From the NCBI RefSeq assembly GCF_001431665.1, contig NZ_LLXV01000031.1:1-44829 (forward strand): a DNA stretch of 44,829 nucleotides. Direction: 5' to 3'. How positions within the stretch are numbered: position 1 is the first letter of the stretch; each line of letters begins with the position of its first letter. The stretch comes from Stenotrophomonas beteli. Lineage in GTDB: Bacteria > Pseudomonadota > Gammaproteobacteria > Xanthomonadales > Xanthomonadaceae. Both the position numbers and the translations under genes were made by a program. The notes under the pieces are model-generated. The model was not told the DNA's origin, did not search any database, and saw only the letters and a program-made list of their open reading frames with translations. Below are positions 6,970 to 15,924 of the stretch, piece after piece.

Positions 6970-8880
6970 ATGCGTGTGCGTGCCGTCGCTGTAGCCATTG
7001 CCCTTTGCCTGTCCAGCACCGTGCTGGCCGCCGATACCCCGCCGATGACCCCGGACATCAGCGGCAAGCCCTTCGTTGCCCCCGATGTCGGTCGTGACTA
7101 CGACAAACGCGTGGTGATGGTGCCGATGCGTGATGGCACCAAGCTGTATACGGTGATCGTGGTGCCCAAGGGTGCCCGCAACGCGCCGATCCTGCTGACC
7201 CGCACGCCCTATGACGCTGCCGGTCGCGCCAGCCGCAGTGATTCGCCGCGCATGCGCGACCTGCTGCCGCAGGGCGACGAGGTGTTTGTCGACGGCGGTT
7301 ACATCCGCGTGTTCCAGGACATCCGTGGCAAGTACGGCTCCGAAGGCGATTACGTGATGACCCGGCCACTGCGCGGGCCGTTGAACAACACCAAGGTGGA
7401 CCACTCCACCGATGCGTGGGACACCATCGACTGGCTGGTCAAGAACGTGCCGGAGAGCAACGGCAAGGTCGGCATGCTGGGTTCATCGTATGAGGGCTTC
7501 ACCGTGGTGATGGCGCTGACCGATCCGCATCCGGCGCTGAAGGTGGCCGCGCCGCAGAGCCCGATGGTCGATGGCTGGATGGGTGACGACTGGCTCAACT
7601 ACGGTGCGTTCCGCCAGGTCAATTTCAACTACTTCGCAATGCAGACCGAGAAGCGCGGCAAGGGCACGCCGCTGCCCAGCCTGGGCTACGACGACTACAG
7701 CACTTTCCTGCGCCTCGGTTCGGCCGGCGACTACGCGCGCTTCACCGGCGTGGACCAGCTGACCTGGTGGAAGAAGCTGGTCGAGCACCCGGCCTATGAC
7801 GGCTTCTGGCAGGGCCAGGCGCTGGATGCGGTGATGGCGAAAACACCGTTGAAGGTGCCGACCATGTGGCTGCAGGGCCTGTGGGACCAGGAAGACATGT
7901 GGGGCGCCAACCACGCCTACCAGGCGATGGAAGGGCGCGACAGCGGCAACAACCGCAATTACCTGGTGATGGGCCCGTGGCGGCACAGCCAGGTCAACTA
8001 CAGCGGCAGCGAACTGGGTGCGCTGAAGTTCGATGGCGATACCGCGCTGCAGTTCCGTCGCGATGTGCTCAAGCCGTTCTTCGACCAGTATCTGGTGGAG
8101 GGCGCGCCCAAGGCCGACACACCGCCGGTGCTGGTCTACAACACCGGCGAGAACCACTGGGACCGCTTGAAGGGTTGGCCGCGCAGCTGTGACAAGGGCT
8201 GTGCCGCCAGCAGCAAGCCGCTGTACCTGCGCGCCGGCGGCAAGCTGGCGTTCCAGGCGCCGGCGGCGGGCGAGGGTGACTTCGAGGAATACGTGTCCGA
8301 CCCGGCCAAGCCGGTGCCGTTCGTGCCGCGCCCGGTCCGCTTCGGCGACCGCGACATGTGGACCACCTGGCTGGTCAAGGACCAGCGATTCGTTGATGGC
8401 CGCCCGGACGTGCTGACCTTCATCACCGAACCGCTGACCGCGCCGCTGCGCATCGGCGGCGCGCCGGTGGTGCACCTGCAGGCCTCGACCAGTGGCACCG
8501 ACAGCGACTGGGTGGTGAAGCTGATCGACGTGTATCCGGACCAGGAGGCGTCGACGCCGGAGATGGGGGGCTATGAGCTGCCGGTGTCGCTGGCGATCTT
8601 CCGTGGCCGCTACCGCGAAAGCTTCAGCGATCCGAAGCCGCTGGCGGCCAACCAGGTGCTGCCGTACCGCTTCGACCTGCCCAACGCCAACCACACCTTC
8701 CAGAAGGGGCATCGGGTGATGGTGCAGGTGCAGTCCAGCCTGTTCCCACTGTATGACCGCAATCCGCAGACCTACGTGCCCAACATCTACCTGGCCAAGC
8801 CGGGCGATTACCAGAAGGCCACGCAGCGGGTCTGGCACAGTGCAGCGCAGGCCAGCTACATCGATCTGCCGGTGTACTGA
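6970..8880 (+). CDS. aehA: Alpha-amino acid ester hydrolase (CocE/NonD superfamily)
   Basis: 636 residues from the ATG at 6970, which is preceded by a GGGAGGGG ribosome site and starts a signal peptide ending near VLAA. The sequence closely follows the Xanthomonas citri alpha-amino acid ester hydrolase as I recall it. The nucleophile is S173 in GSSYEG, with D306 in LWDQEDMW and H339 in GPWRHS. The carboxylate cluster D207, E308 and D309 that binds the substrate alpha-amino group is present. Residues 50-400 form the alpha/beta hydrolase with a cap, and the C-terminal part is a jelly-roll. The family hydrolyses esters and amides of alpha-amino acids and can acylate or deacylate ampicillin- and cephalexin-type beta-lactams. 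It acts in the periplasm. It is transcribed alone between REPs. The natural substrate is unknown. Confidence 0.92.
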   Translation: MRVRAVAVAIALCLSSTVLAADTPPMTPDISGKPFVAPDVGRDYDKRVVMVPMRDGTKLYTVIVVPKGARNAPILLTRTPYDAAGRASRSDSPRMRDLLPQGDEVFVDGGYIRVFQDIRGKYGSEGDYVMTRPLRGPLNNTKVDHSTDAWDTIDWLVKNVPESNGKVGMLGSSYEGFTVVMALTDPHPALKVAAPQSPMVDGWMGDDWLNYGAFRQVNFNYFAMQTEKRGKGTPLPSLGYDDYSTFLRLGSAGDYARFTGVDQLTWWKKLVEHPAYDGFWQGQALDAVMAKTPLKVPTMWLQGLWDQEDMWGANHAYQAMEGRDSGNNRNYLVMGPWRHSQVNYSGSELGALKFDGDTALQFRRDVLKPFFDQYLVEGAPKADTPPVLVYNTGENHWDRLKGWPRSCDKGCAASSKPLYLRAGGKLAFQAPAAGEGDFEEYVSDPAKPVPFVPRPVRFGDRDMWTTWLVKDQRFVDGRPDVLTFITEPLTAPLRIGGAPVVHLQASTSGTDSDWVVKLIDVYPDQEASTPEMGGYELPVSLAIFRGRYRESFSDPKPLAANQVLPYRFDLPNANHTFQKGHRVMVQVQSSLFPLYDRNPQTYVPNIYLAKPGDYQKATQRVWHSAAQASYIDLPVY

Positions 8881-8924
8881 GGCGGAGAGGATGACGCCGG
8901 GTGCGCGATGCCCGGCAGCACGTG

Positions 8925-8986
8925 GTAGTGCCGGCCGCTGGCCGGCATCGGCGATGGCGTGGGAGCGTGTCGACCAAGGTCGACAC
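8925..8986 (+). repeat. REP element plus short palindrome
   Basis: GTAGTGCCGGCC-GCTGGCCGGCAT at 8925-8948 is the same REP type as 281-306. It is followed by a second palindrome, GTGTCGACC/GGTCGACAC, at 8967-8986. Both lie between the convergent aehA and AraC genes and could end transcription from either side. Confidence 0.75.
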
Positions 8987-9004
8987 CTGCCGAGGCAGGA
9001 GCTG

Positions 9005-9958
9005 CTACCCCACCTTCGAGGGACCGGTGCGCCAGCGGCTGGGGACCAGGCCGAAGCGTTTGCGGAAGGCGGCGGCGAAGTTGCTGGGGTGGCGGTAGCC
9101 GCTGGCGGCGGCAGCCTGTTCGACGGACCATCCGTTTTCGCGCAGCCCCTGCTCGGCATGGCGCATGCGCTGCTCGTGCAGGTAGTCGAACACCGAGCTT
9201 CCGTACTGCTGGGCGAAGTGGCGGCGCAGCGAGCTGGGGCTCATGCACGCCAGCCGGGCCAGTTCGACCAGACTGTGGGCATGGCTGGGGTCGTCATGCA
9301 GGTAGCTGCGCACGCGCTCCAGGCGCTCGCGCTGGCCGGCGCGCAGCGTGCGCACCGGGTCGGCCTGCAGATCCTCGGCCTGCAGGCCGAGCGCCAGCAG
9401 CTGCAGTGCCACGCCCTCGCGCCACAAGGCATCGATGCCGTCCTGCCACGGGCGGTCGAACAACTGGCCCAGCACCGGCAACATGGCGTGGGGGATGGCC
9501 CAGTGACGGCATTCCAGGTGCGTGTCGAGCGCCTTTTCCAGCGGTGGCATCCGGAAAACCTCCGCATCGATTCCCGCTGGCACGATCACGCTGACCCCGC
9601 GCATGCGCATCTGGCCGGGGTGCGCGCCGGTCATCTCGATCTGGTCGCGATGCTGGGCGGTCATCGCGGTACCGGCACGCAGGGTGAATGCACCGCGTCG
9701 CGGGATACGCACATCAACCTGCCCCTGCAGCATCACGCGGATGGCGAGCCCGGGACGCTGCTGCGCGGTCGCCACATAGGGGAACCGGTTATGCACGTCA
9801 GAGGCGATCAGGCTCATGCCCCCGCGCATGAACTGTTCGTTGACCTCGCCGCGACCGGCCCACTGGTCCTCGCGCAGGTGTTCCGGATCAGCGCGGTAAT
9901 CGAAGCCATGGCGCTGGCCGAAACGACGGTAATCGGCAAAGGTGAAATATCGGGACAT
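9005..9958 (-). CDS. AraC-family transcriptional regulator
   Basis: 317 residues from the ATG at 9958 (MSRYFTFADY); an in-frame ATG at 9997 is less likely because its extra residues are basic and unconserved in look. The C-terminal 100 residues hold two helix-turn-helix units: SLVELARLACMSPSSLRRHF and, after a linker, SVEQAAAASGYRHPSNFAAAF ending in FRKRFGLVPSRWR. The N-terminal part (SDVHNRF, VRIPRRGAFTLRAGTAM) resembles the effector domain of PchR-like regulators, some of which sense siderophores. That assignment is tentative. No operon partner is obvious. Confidence 0.85.
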   Translation of the reverse strand: MSRYFTFADYRRFGQRHGFDYRADPEHLREDQWAGRGEVNEQFMRGGMSLIASDVHNRFPYVATAQQRPGLAIRVMLQGQVDVRIPRRGAFTLRAGTAMTAQHRDQIEMTGAHPGQMRMRGVSVIVPAGIDAEVFRMPPLEKALDTHLECRHWAIPHAMLPVLGQLFDRPWQDGIDALWREGVALQLLALGLQAEDLQADPVRTLRAGQRERLERVRSYLHDDPSHAHSLVELARLACMSPSSLRRHFAQQYGSSVFDYLHEQRMRHAEQGLRENGWSVEQAAAASGYRHPSNFAAAFRKRFGLVPSRWRTGPSKVG

Positions 9959-10100
9959 CGCTCGGCGCTCGGCAAGGAAAACGGGGCGTCGGTGCACGCT
10001 CGCCCTTCGCGTGACATCGCGCTATTTTCGCTGCTGCTGCCGCCTCGATGAGGGGCCGGGTGGCCAAAAACAGGGATCCAAACGGCCAAACTGCCGGCTC

Positions 10101-10130
10101 CGGTGCCTGCCCGGAACCGGGCAGGCACCG
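10101..10130. terminator. Strong hairpin after the ene-reductase gene
   Basis: CGGTGCCTGCCCGG and its exact complement are separated by AA, giving a 14-bp stem. It starts 8 bases past the nemA-type stop on the minus strand. There is no clear U run, so it may protect the mRNA end rather than cause intrinsic termination. Confidence 0.6.
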
Positions 10131-10138
10131 CATTGAAC

Positions 10139-11233
10139 TCAGCGGTCCAACGGTGGGTAATCGGTATAGCCGTGTTCGCCGCCGCCGTACAGCGTGTCCG
10201 CATCCAGCTCGGCCAGCGGCGCACCGGTGCGCAGGCGTGCGACCAGATCCGGATTGGCGATGAAGGGTCGGCCGAAGGCGACCATGTCAGCGTAGCCGCT
10301 GGCTACGGCCTCGCCGGCGCGTGCGGCATCGTAGCCGTTGTTGGCGATCCACCGGCCGCGGAAGCGAGCGCGCAGGCCCGCGTAGTCGAACGCGATGTTG
10401 TCACGGTCACCACCGGTGGCGCCTTCGATGACATGGATGAAGGCCAGCCCGTCAATCGCATCCAGGCGTTCCACCGCACGATTGAACAGCGGCTGCGGGT
10501 CGCTGTCCTGCGCGTCGTTGACCGGCGTGACCGGCGACAGGCGCACGCCGGTACGGGCTGGGCCGATGGCTTCGGCCACTGCGCTGACTACTTCGAACAG
10601 CAGGCGCGTGCGGTTCTCGATGCTGCCGCCGTAGGCATCGTCACGATGGTTGCTGCCGTCGCGCAGGAACTGGTCGATCAGGTAGCCATTGGCCGCGTGC
10701 ACTTCCACGCCATCGAATCCGGCGTCGATCGCATTGCGGGCGGCAGTCCGGAAGTCCTCGATGAGCGCCGGGATCTCTTCGATGCCCAGCGCGCGGGGCT
10801 CGGATACATCTTCGAAACCGTTGGCGGTGAAGGTCTTGCCATGGGCACGGATCGCGCTGGGCGCCACTGGCACTTCGCCTTCCGGCAGCAGGCTGGTGTG
10901 GGAAATGCGGCCCACGTGCCAGAGCTGCAGCACGATGCGTCCGCCCTCGGCGTGCACTGCATCGGTGACCGTTTTCCAGGCGGCGACCTGGTCACGGCTG
11001 TAGATGCCCGGGGTGTCCAGATAGCCCTGGCCGAGCGGGCTGATCTGCGTGGCCTCGGCGATGATCAGGCCGGCGCTGGCACGTTGCCGGTAATAGGTGA
11101 CTGCCAGCGGTGAGGGGACGCGGTCGGGCAGGGCACGGTTGCGCGTCAGGGGCGCCATCGCGATGCGGTTGGCTACGGCGATATCACCGAGGCGGGTGGG
11201 CGTGAACAGCAGATCGGCGGCAGGGGTCGTCAT
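10139..11233 (-). CDS. nemA: Old yellow enzyme family ene-reductase
   Basis: 364 residues from the ATG at 11233, the normal length of NemA/OYE proteins; an ATG at 11245 would add four residues. It shows the FMN-binding start (LFTPTRLGDIAVANRIAMAPLTR), the LWHVGRISH segment, the HAANGYLIDQFLRDGSNHR active-site stretch with the conserved YGGS and NR, and a phosphate-binding end (ANNGYDAARA). The family uses NADPH and FMN to reduce activated alkenes, nitro compounds and nitrate esters in the cytoplasm. It is divergent from the SDR gene, and both may be induced by electrophiles, although no operator could be identified with confidence. Confidence 0.9.
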   Translation of the reverse strand: MTTPAADLLFTPTRLGDIAVANRIAMAPLTRNRALPDRVPSPLAVTYYRQRASAGLIIAEATQISPLGQGYLDTPGIYSRDQVAAWKTVTDAVHAEGGRIVLQLWHVGRISHTSLLPEGEVPVAPSAIRAHGKTFTANGFEDVSEPRALGIEEIPALIEDFRTAARNAIDAGFDGVEVHAANGYLIDQFLRDGSNHRDDAYGGSIENRTRLLFEVVSAVAEAIGPARTGVRLSPVTPVNDAQDSDPQPLFNRAVERLDAIDGLAFIHVIEGATGGDRDNIAFDYAGLRARFRGRWIANNGYDAARAGEAVASGYADMVAFGRPFIANPDLVARLRTGAPLAELDADTLYGGGEHGYTDYPPLDR

Positions 11234-11405
11234 CGGGAATTCCATGGGGAGGAGATGCGTGACCTGAGCATAGGTGCGAACGCGTTGCAGCGATGGAAAG
11301 GATCGTTGCAGGCTCTGTATATGCCACGGTCGTAACACGTCGGGGCGTAGCGTGCTGTCCAGGCGGGTGCATTCCGCTTCGATTGACAACACGTGGAGAA
11401 CACAG

Positions 11406-12164
11406 ATGATCGATTACCAGCTCACCGGAAAGACCGCGATCGTGACCGGCGGCGTCTCCGGCATCGGCCTTGCGGTGGCGCAGACGCTGGCTGCGTCCGG
11501 TGCCCGGATCTCGGTCTGGGATCTCAAGCAGGATGCGGTGGATGCCACTGTCGCGCAGTTGCAGGCGCACGGTGCACAGGCCATCGGCATCGCGCTGGAC
11601 GTCACCGATGACGCGGCGGTGGAGGCCGCAGTGCAGCGCACGGTGAAGGAACTCGGCGGCGTGCATATCGCGGTCAACAACGCCGGCATCAGCGGGCCTG
11701 CAGCCAGCAGTGGCGACTATCCGGTCGATGGCTGGCAGCGCGTGATCGACGTGAACCTGACCAGTGTGTTCCTGTGCCAGCGTGCGCAGATCCAGGCGAT
11801 GCGTGCGTCCGGCAGCGGCGGCAGCATCATCAACATGGCTTCGATCCTGGGCCAGGTGGGCTATGCCGGTTCCACTGCATATGTGGCGGCCAAGCATGGC
11901 GTGGTCGGGCTGACCCAGACCGCTGCCTGGGAGCATGCGGGCGACGGTATCCGGGTGAATGCGGTCGGCCCGGGATTCATCAGTACACCGCTGCTGGAAA
12001 AGATGGACGCGAAGGTGCGCGCCACCCTGGAAGGCCGCCACGCGTTGAAGCGGCTGGGCACTGCCGAGGAAGTGGCGGCACTGGTGGCCTGGCTGGCCAG
12101 CGACGATGCCTCGTTCGCGACCGGAACCTATTACGCCATCGATGGGGGCTACCTGGCGCAGTGA
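11406..12164 (+). CDS. Short-chain dehydrogenase/reductase
   Basis: 252 residues from the ATG at 11406, with GGAG about 9 bases upstream. Classical SDR features: TGGVSGIG at residues 14-21 binding NAD(P), NNAGISG, a conserved serine in INMASILG, and Y159-AAK163 (YVAAKHG) as catalytic pair. The end (FATGTYYAIDGGYLAQ) matches FabG-like SDRs. W38-D39 after the second strand suggests NAD rather than NADP, since an acidic residue there usually rejects the phosphate. The substrate is unknown. It is divergent from the ene-reductase gene. Confidence 0.9.
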   Translation: MIDYQLTGKTAIVTGGVSGIGLAVAQTLAASGARISVWDLKQDAVDATVAQLQAHGAQAIGIALDVTDDAAVEAAVQRTVKELGGVHIAVNNAGISGPAASSGDYPVDGWQRVIDVNLTSVFLCQRAQIQAMRASGSGGSIINMASILGQVGYAGSTAYVAAKHGVVGLTQTAAWEHAGDGIRVNAVGPGFISTPLLEKMDAKVRATLEGRHALKRLGTAEEVAALVAWLASDDASFATGTYYAIDGGYLAQ

Positions 12165-12182
12165 GGCGGTGATCGCAGGCGG

Positions 12183-12210
12183 GGTGACGCCGGGCGTGGC
12201 CCGGTGCTAC
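12183..12210 (-). repeat. GTAG-type REP element
   Basis: The minus strand reads GTAGCACCGGGCC then the complementary GCCCGGCGTCACC. It has the GTAG head and GC-rich palindrome of the other REPs but a different stem sequence. It lies between the SDR and MgtC-like genes. Confidence 0.7.
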
Positions 12211-12292
12211 CGGGTGAACGGGCTGTGGTGCCGCCTTCACCGTCATGCCACGGCTGCCGCGCGACGCTCCGGGAAAATCCCGGAGCTTTCCC

Positions 12293-12742
12293 ATGGAACT
12301 TACCCAGGACGTCTCGATCCTGCTGCGCGTGGCAACGGCAATGCTGTTCGGCGGCGTGCTTGGCATCGAACGCGAGATGGGCAAGCACGCCGCTGGCCTG
12401 CGCACGCACATGCTGATAGCGGGGGCCGCCGCGTTGATCGTTGGCCTCGGTGATTCGGTGGCCGAGCATTTCCAGCAGGAGCGCTACCGCGACCTGCTGC
12501 AGGTTGATCCGGTGCGTCTCATCGAGGCGGTGGTGGCCTGTGTTGGTTTCGTGGCCGCCGGCACCATCCTGCGCGGCTCACGCGAGGACCAGGTCAGCGG
12601 CCTGACCACAGCCAGCTCGTTGATCATGGCGGCGGCCATCGGGATTGCGGTGGGGATCAGCAAGTACGTGATCGCCATCGGGGTCAGCGTGCTGTGCGTG
12701 CTGGTGCTGGCGGTGATGCGGCGGTTGGAGAAGAAGATCTAA
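12293..12742 (+). CDS. MgtC/SapB-family inner-membrane protein
   Basis: 149 residues from the ATG at 12293. Four to five membrane segments match the MgtC N-terminal domain: LRVATAMLFGGVLGIEREMGKHAAGLRTH contains the conserved R-E and GLRTH signature, followed by AAALIVGLG, then VACVGFVAAGTILR and GLTTASSLIMAAAIGIAVG. It lacks the C-terminal soluble domain of Salmonella MgtC, so it belongs to the short SapB-like class. Proteins of this group are linked to magnesium limitation, acid and phosphate stress, but the function of the short form is not settled. It appears monocistronic. Confidence 0.85.
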   Translation: MELTQDVSILLRVATAMLFGGVLGIEREMGKHAAGLRTHMLIAGAAALIVGLGDSVAEHFQQERYRDLLQVDPVRLIEAVVACVGFVAAGTILRGSREDQVSGLTTASSLIMAAAIGIAVGISKYVIAIGVSVLCVLVLAVMRRLEKKI

Positions 12743-12760
12743 GGGGTTGAGGGAGTGGGA

Positions 12761-12784
12761 TCAGAGTCCCTTCGGGGGATCTGA
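12761..12784 (+). terminator. Hairpin after the MgtC-like gene
   Basis: TCAGA (12761-12765) pairs with TCTGA (12780-12784) and TCCC with GGGA around a TTCGG loop, with one bulge. It begins 18 bases after the stop. The GATCAGAGTCCC...GGGGATCTGA pattern resembles other short dispersed hairpins of this group of bacteria. There is no U run. Confidence 0.45.
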
Positions 12785-12812
12785 ACGTGATTCCAAGGCG
12801 GAGTTGAAGCAG

Positions 12813-13205
12813 TCAGGTCTGCTGCGAAGTGTTGCGCTGCAGGATGGCCAGTGCTCTGGCCAGCATCTGGTCAGGAACATCCGTCGTAGCGCCGTACAGA
12901 TCTGCGATTCCCACTTCAACGCAGGAACAGATCAGGTCATTCAACTCCTCGTGCTTGTCTGTGGCGATCTGCCCCAACAGAGATGGCGGCAATGGATCGC
13001 CTCGACCCGCGATCTGAAGCTCTGAGCCTGCCTGATCCCAGTCTGGCAGGGCCATGGGTTCGCCCGAATCCGGATATGCGCGCAGGTGGGCGATGAGCGC
13101 ATCCAAGCCTGCATGATTGAGAAGGTTCGCTTCAGCGTAGCCGGCCAGGCAGTCAGCTGCCTGTTGCTGCATGGACTGCAGGTCGCGGGTGGGGGCGAGT
13201 GTCAT
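12813..13205 (-). CDS. Hypothetical soluble protein
   Basis: 130 residues from the ATG at 13205; the frame is open upstream to 13283 but that part overlaps the lactate operator region. It has no signal peptide or membrane segment. It is largely helical and acidic (QQQAADCLAGYAEANLL, LLGQIATDKHEELNDLICSCVEVGIADLYG). I do not recognise a family. Its start faces the lldP promoter region, so a GntR-type operator at 13267-13287 may influence it. Its base composition is a little less GC-rich than its neighbours. Confidence 0.6.
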   Translation of the reverse strand: MTLAPTRDLQSMQQQAADCLAGYAEANLLNHAGLDALIAHLRAYPDSGEPMALPDWDQAGSELQIAGRGDPLPPSLLGQIATDKHEELNDLICSCVEVGIADLYGATTDVPDQMLARALAILQRNTSQQT

Positions 13206-13266
13206 TCGTGTACCAGAGATGGGGCAGGATCCAGTGTGGTGGATGCGCGCCACTGTCTCAACCGTC

Positions 13267-13287
13267 TTAAATGGTCGTACCAATAAT
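13267..13287. promoter_or_regulatory. Candidate LldR operator O1
   Basis: The core TGGTCGTACCA at 13272-13282 is a palindrome with the TGGT-N3-ACCA pattern used by LldR/PdhR-type GntR regulators. The outer arms (TTAAATGGT and ACCAATAAT) match only partly. Its centre is 97 bases from that of the perfect site at 13364, resembling the two-operator layout of E. coli lldPRD. Confidence 0.7.
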
Positions 13288-13363
13288 TGATTCTAGCCCT
13301 ATGGTCTAATAGGCTCTTCGCGCAATCAGCGGTTCAATCTGCGTCCAGTGGCTCCCTAAATCC

Positions 13364-13384
13364 ATTATTGGTACGACCAATAAT
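13364..13384. promoter_or_regulatory. Candidate LldR operator O2 (perfect)
   Basis: ATTATTGGT and ACCAATAAT are exact complements around ACG, giving 9-bp arms. The site lies 59 bases before the lldP start. With O1 it could bracket the promoter so that LldR bound to both holds the operon off until L-lactate is present. The function follows family knowledge; the palindrome is directly visible. Confidence 0.82.
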
Positions 13385-13443
13385 GCTGAGCCCATGACCG
13401 CCCACCCCTGCGGTGTTGAACCCGTCCCCAGTCGAGAGCCTTC

Positions 13444-15102
13444 ATGCAGCCCTGGCAACACCTGTACGACCCCGCCGGCAACCTGTGGTTGTCCAGCCTG
13501 ATCGCGCTGCTGCCGATCGCGTTCTTCTTCGTTGCCCTGGCCGTGCTGCGCATGAAGGGCTGGCTGGCCGGAACGATCACCGTGGCCATCGCGCTTGGCG
13601 TGGCGCTGCTGTTCTACCGCATGCCGTTGACCCAGGCGCTGGGTGCGGCCGGCTTCGGCTTCGTCTACGGCCTGTGGCCGATCGCCTGGATCATCATCGG
13701 CGCGGTGTTCCTCTACAAGGTCTCGGTCAAGACCGGGCAGTTCGACATCATCCGCGCTTCGATCCTGTCGGTGACCGAAGACCAGCGCCTGCAGATGCTG
13801 ATGGTCGGCTTCGCGTTCGGTGCCTTCCTGGAAGGGGCGGCTGGTTTCGGTGCACCGGTGGCGATCACCGCAGCATTGCTGGTCGGGCTGGGCTTCAAGC
13901 CGCTGTACGCCGCCGGCCTGTGCCTGATCGTCAACACCGCGCCGGTGGCGTTCGGCGCGATGGGCATTCCGATCATCGTGGCCGGACAGGTCACCGGCCT
14001 GGATGCCTTCGAGATCGGCCAGATGGCCGGCCGCCAGCTGCCGTTCCTGACCGTCATCGTGCTGTTCTGGATCATGGCCATCATGGATGGCTGGCGTGGC
14101 ATCAGGGAAACCTGGCCGGCGGTGCTGGTTGCGGGTGGCTCGTTCGCCATCGCGCAGTATCTGACCTCCAACTTCATCGGCCCGGAACTGCCGGACATCA
14201 CCGCCTCGCTGGCGTCGCTGGTCTGCCTGACCCTGTTCCTGCGCCGCTGGAAGCCGGTGCGGATCTTCCGCTTCGATACCGAAACCAGCGCCGAGGCGGC
14301 CGCACAGGCAGTGGAGGCGCCGCGCTACAGCGTCGGCCAGATCGCCAAGGCGTGGTCGCCGTTCCTGATCCTCACCGCGGTGGTCACGCTGTGGAGCATC
14401 AAGCCGTTTAAGTCGCTGTTCGCGGCGGGCGGCCCGCTGGAAAGCTGGGTGCTGAAGATCCCGGTGCCGGGCCTGGACCAGAGGGTGCAGAAGATGCCGC
14501 CGATCGTGGACGCGCCGCTCAGCTATGAGGCGATCTACACGTTCGACTGGTTCTCGGCCACCGGCACCTCGATCATCCTCGCGGCGGTGATCGCGATCAT
14601 CGCGCTGCGCATGCCGGCCCGTTCGGCGCTGCGCACCTTCGGCGAAACCGTGCGTGAGCTGCGCACGCCGATCTATTCGATCGGCATGGTGCTCGCGTTC
14701 GCCTTCATCGCCAACTACTCGGGCCTGTCGGCGACGCTGGCGCTGGCATTGGCGCACACCGGCGACGCGTTCCCGTTCTTCTCGCCGTTCCTGGGCTGGC
14801 TGGGCGTGTTCCTGACCGGTTCGGACACCTCGTCCAATGCGCTGTTCTCAGCGCTGCAGGCCACCACCGCGCAGCAGATCGGCGTGTCCGACGTGCTGCT
14901 GGTGGCGGCCAACACCACCGGCGGTGTCACCGGCAAGATGATCTCGCCGCAGTCGATTGCCATTGCCTGTGCAGCAGTCGGCCTGGCCGGCAAGGAGTCG
15001 GACCTGTTCCGCTTCACCGTCAAGCACAGCCTGATCTTCACCACCATGGTCGGCCTGATCACCCTGGCCCAGGCCTACTGGCTGACCTGGATGATCCCCT
15101 GA
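13444..15102 (+). CDS. lldP: L-lactate permease
   Basis: 552 residues with at least 12 hydrophobic segments. Family markers are the start ([21 protein letters not shown]), [39 protein letters not shown] and the late [14 protein letters not shown] and [13 protein letters not shown] stretches. Length and motifs match E. coli LldP (551 residues), an inner-membrane lactate/proton symporter. It is the first gene of lldP-lldR-lldD-dld, with two GntR-type operators just upstream. The ribosome site before the ATG is weak (GAGAG). Confidence 0.95.
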   Translation: MQPWQHLYDPAGNLWLSSLIALLPIAFFFVALAVLRMKGWLAGTITVAIALGVALLFYRMPLTQALGAAGFGFVYGLWPIAWIIIGAVFLYKVSVKTGQFDIIRASILSVTEDQRLQMLMVGFAFGAFLEGAAGFGAPVAITAALLVGLGFKPLYAAGLCLIVNTAPVAFGAMGIPIIVAGQVTGLDAFEIGQMAGRQLPFLTVIVLFWIMAIMDGWRGIRETWPAVLVAGGSFAIAQYLTSNFIGPELPDITASLASLVCLTLFLRRWKPVRIFRFDTETSAEAAAQAVEAPRYSVGQIAKAWSPFLILTAVVTLWSIKPFKSLFAAGGPLESWVLKIPVPGLDQRVQKMPPIVDAPLSYEAIYTFDWFSATGTSIILAAVIAIIALRMPARSALRTFGETVRELRTPIYSIGMVLAFAFIANYSGLSATLALALAHTGDAFPFFSPFLGWLGVFLTGSDTSSNALFSALQATTAQQIGVSDVLLVAANTTGGVTGKMISPQSIAIACAAVGLAGKESDLFRFTVKHSLIFTTMVGLITLAQAYWLTWMIP

Positions 15103-15155
15103 GCCATGCACGATCGGTCGGCCACCTGTTGCGTGCTTCGGGCCACAATGGCGCC

Positions 15156-15920
15156 ATGAGCACGCAACGCATTTCCGACAAGGTGGCCGCGCAGCTGCGC
15201 GGCCTGGTGCAGGAACAGCGGCTGCAGCCGGGCGACCGGCTGCCGGCCGAGCGCACCCTGGCCGTGCAGCTGGGGGTCTCGCGCACCGCGCTGCGCGAGG
15301 CCATCGCGCAGCTGGCCAGCCAGGGCCTGCTGACCGCACGCGTCGGTGGCGGCACCTACGTGGCCGAACCGGCGGCGCGCGCGCGGCAGGCGCTGGATGA
15401 GCCGCTGGCGCCGTACCTGCCGTTGTTCCAGGGCGATCCGGAATACCGCTTCGACGTGCTGGAGATCCGCCACGCGCTGGAAGGTGCCACCGCCTGGCAT
15501 GCGGCGCTGCGCGCCACCGATGAGGACCGCGCGCGCATCGCGCAGGCCTTCCAGACCATGATGGACGCGCACGGCAAGGACGATCCCACCGGCGAAGCGG
15601 AGGCTGACGCGGCCTTCCACCTGTCCATCGCCGAGGCCTCGCACAACCTGGTGCTGCTGCAGGTGATGCGCGGGCTGTTCGAGCTGCTGCAGACCAACAT
15701 CTCGCAGAGCCGCGAAAAGCTCTATACCTCGGCGAGGACCTTCTCGCCGCTGTCCGACCAGCACCGCGAGATGATGGACGCGGTACTGGCTGGCGACCCG
15801 GAACGCGCGCGCGCCGCCGCGCATGCCCACCTCGAGTTCGTGCACACCACGCTGCGCACCCTCGATGACAACGAAGCCCGGCGCGCGCGGGCCTCGCGCC
15901 TGCCTTCCCCACACGGTTGA
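15156..15920 (+). CDS. lldR: GntR/FadR-family lactate-responsive regulator
   Basis: 254 residues from the ATG at 15156; an upstream in-frame ATG at 15129 is less likely because LldR/PdhR proteins begin close to the ISDKVAAQL helix. The N-terminal winged helix has [23 protein letters not shown], and the C-terminal FCD domain has [30 protein letters not shown] and [28 protein letters not shown], whose His and Asp residues normally hold metal. It probably represses the operon through the palindromes at 13267 and 13364 until lactate binds. It lies 53 bases after lldP and 4 bases before lldD. Confidence 0.92.
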   Translation: MSTQRISDKVAAQLRGLVQEQRLQPGDRLPAERTLAVQLGVSRTALREAIAQLASQGLLTARVGGGTYVAEPAARARQALDEPLAPYLPLFQGDPEYRFDVLEIRHALEGATAWHAALRATDEDRARIAQAFQTMMDAHGKDDPTGEAEADAAFHLSIAEASHNLVLLQVMRGLFELLQTNISQSREKLYTSARTFSPLSDQHREMMDAVLAGDPERARAAAHAHLEFVHTTLRTLDDNEARRARASRLPSPHG

Positions 15921-15924
15921 CCCC

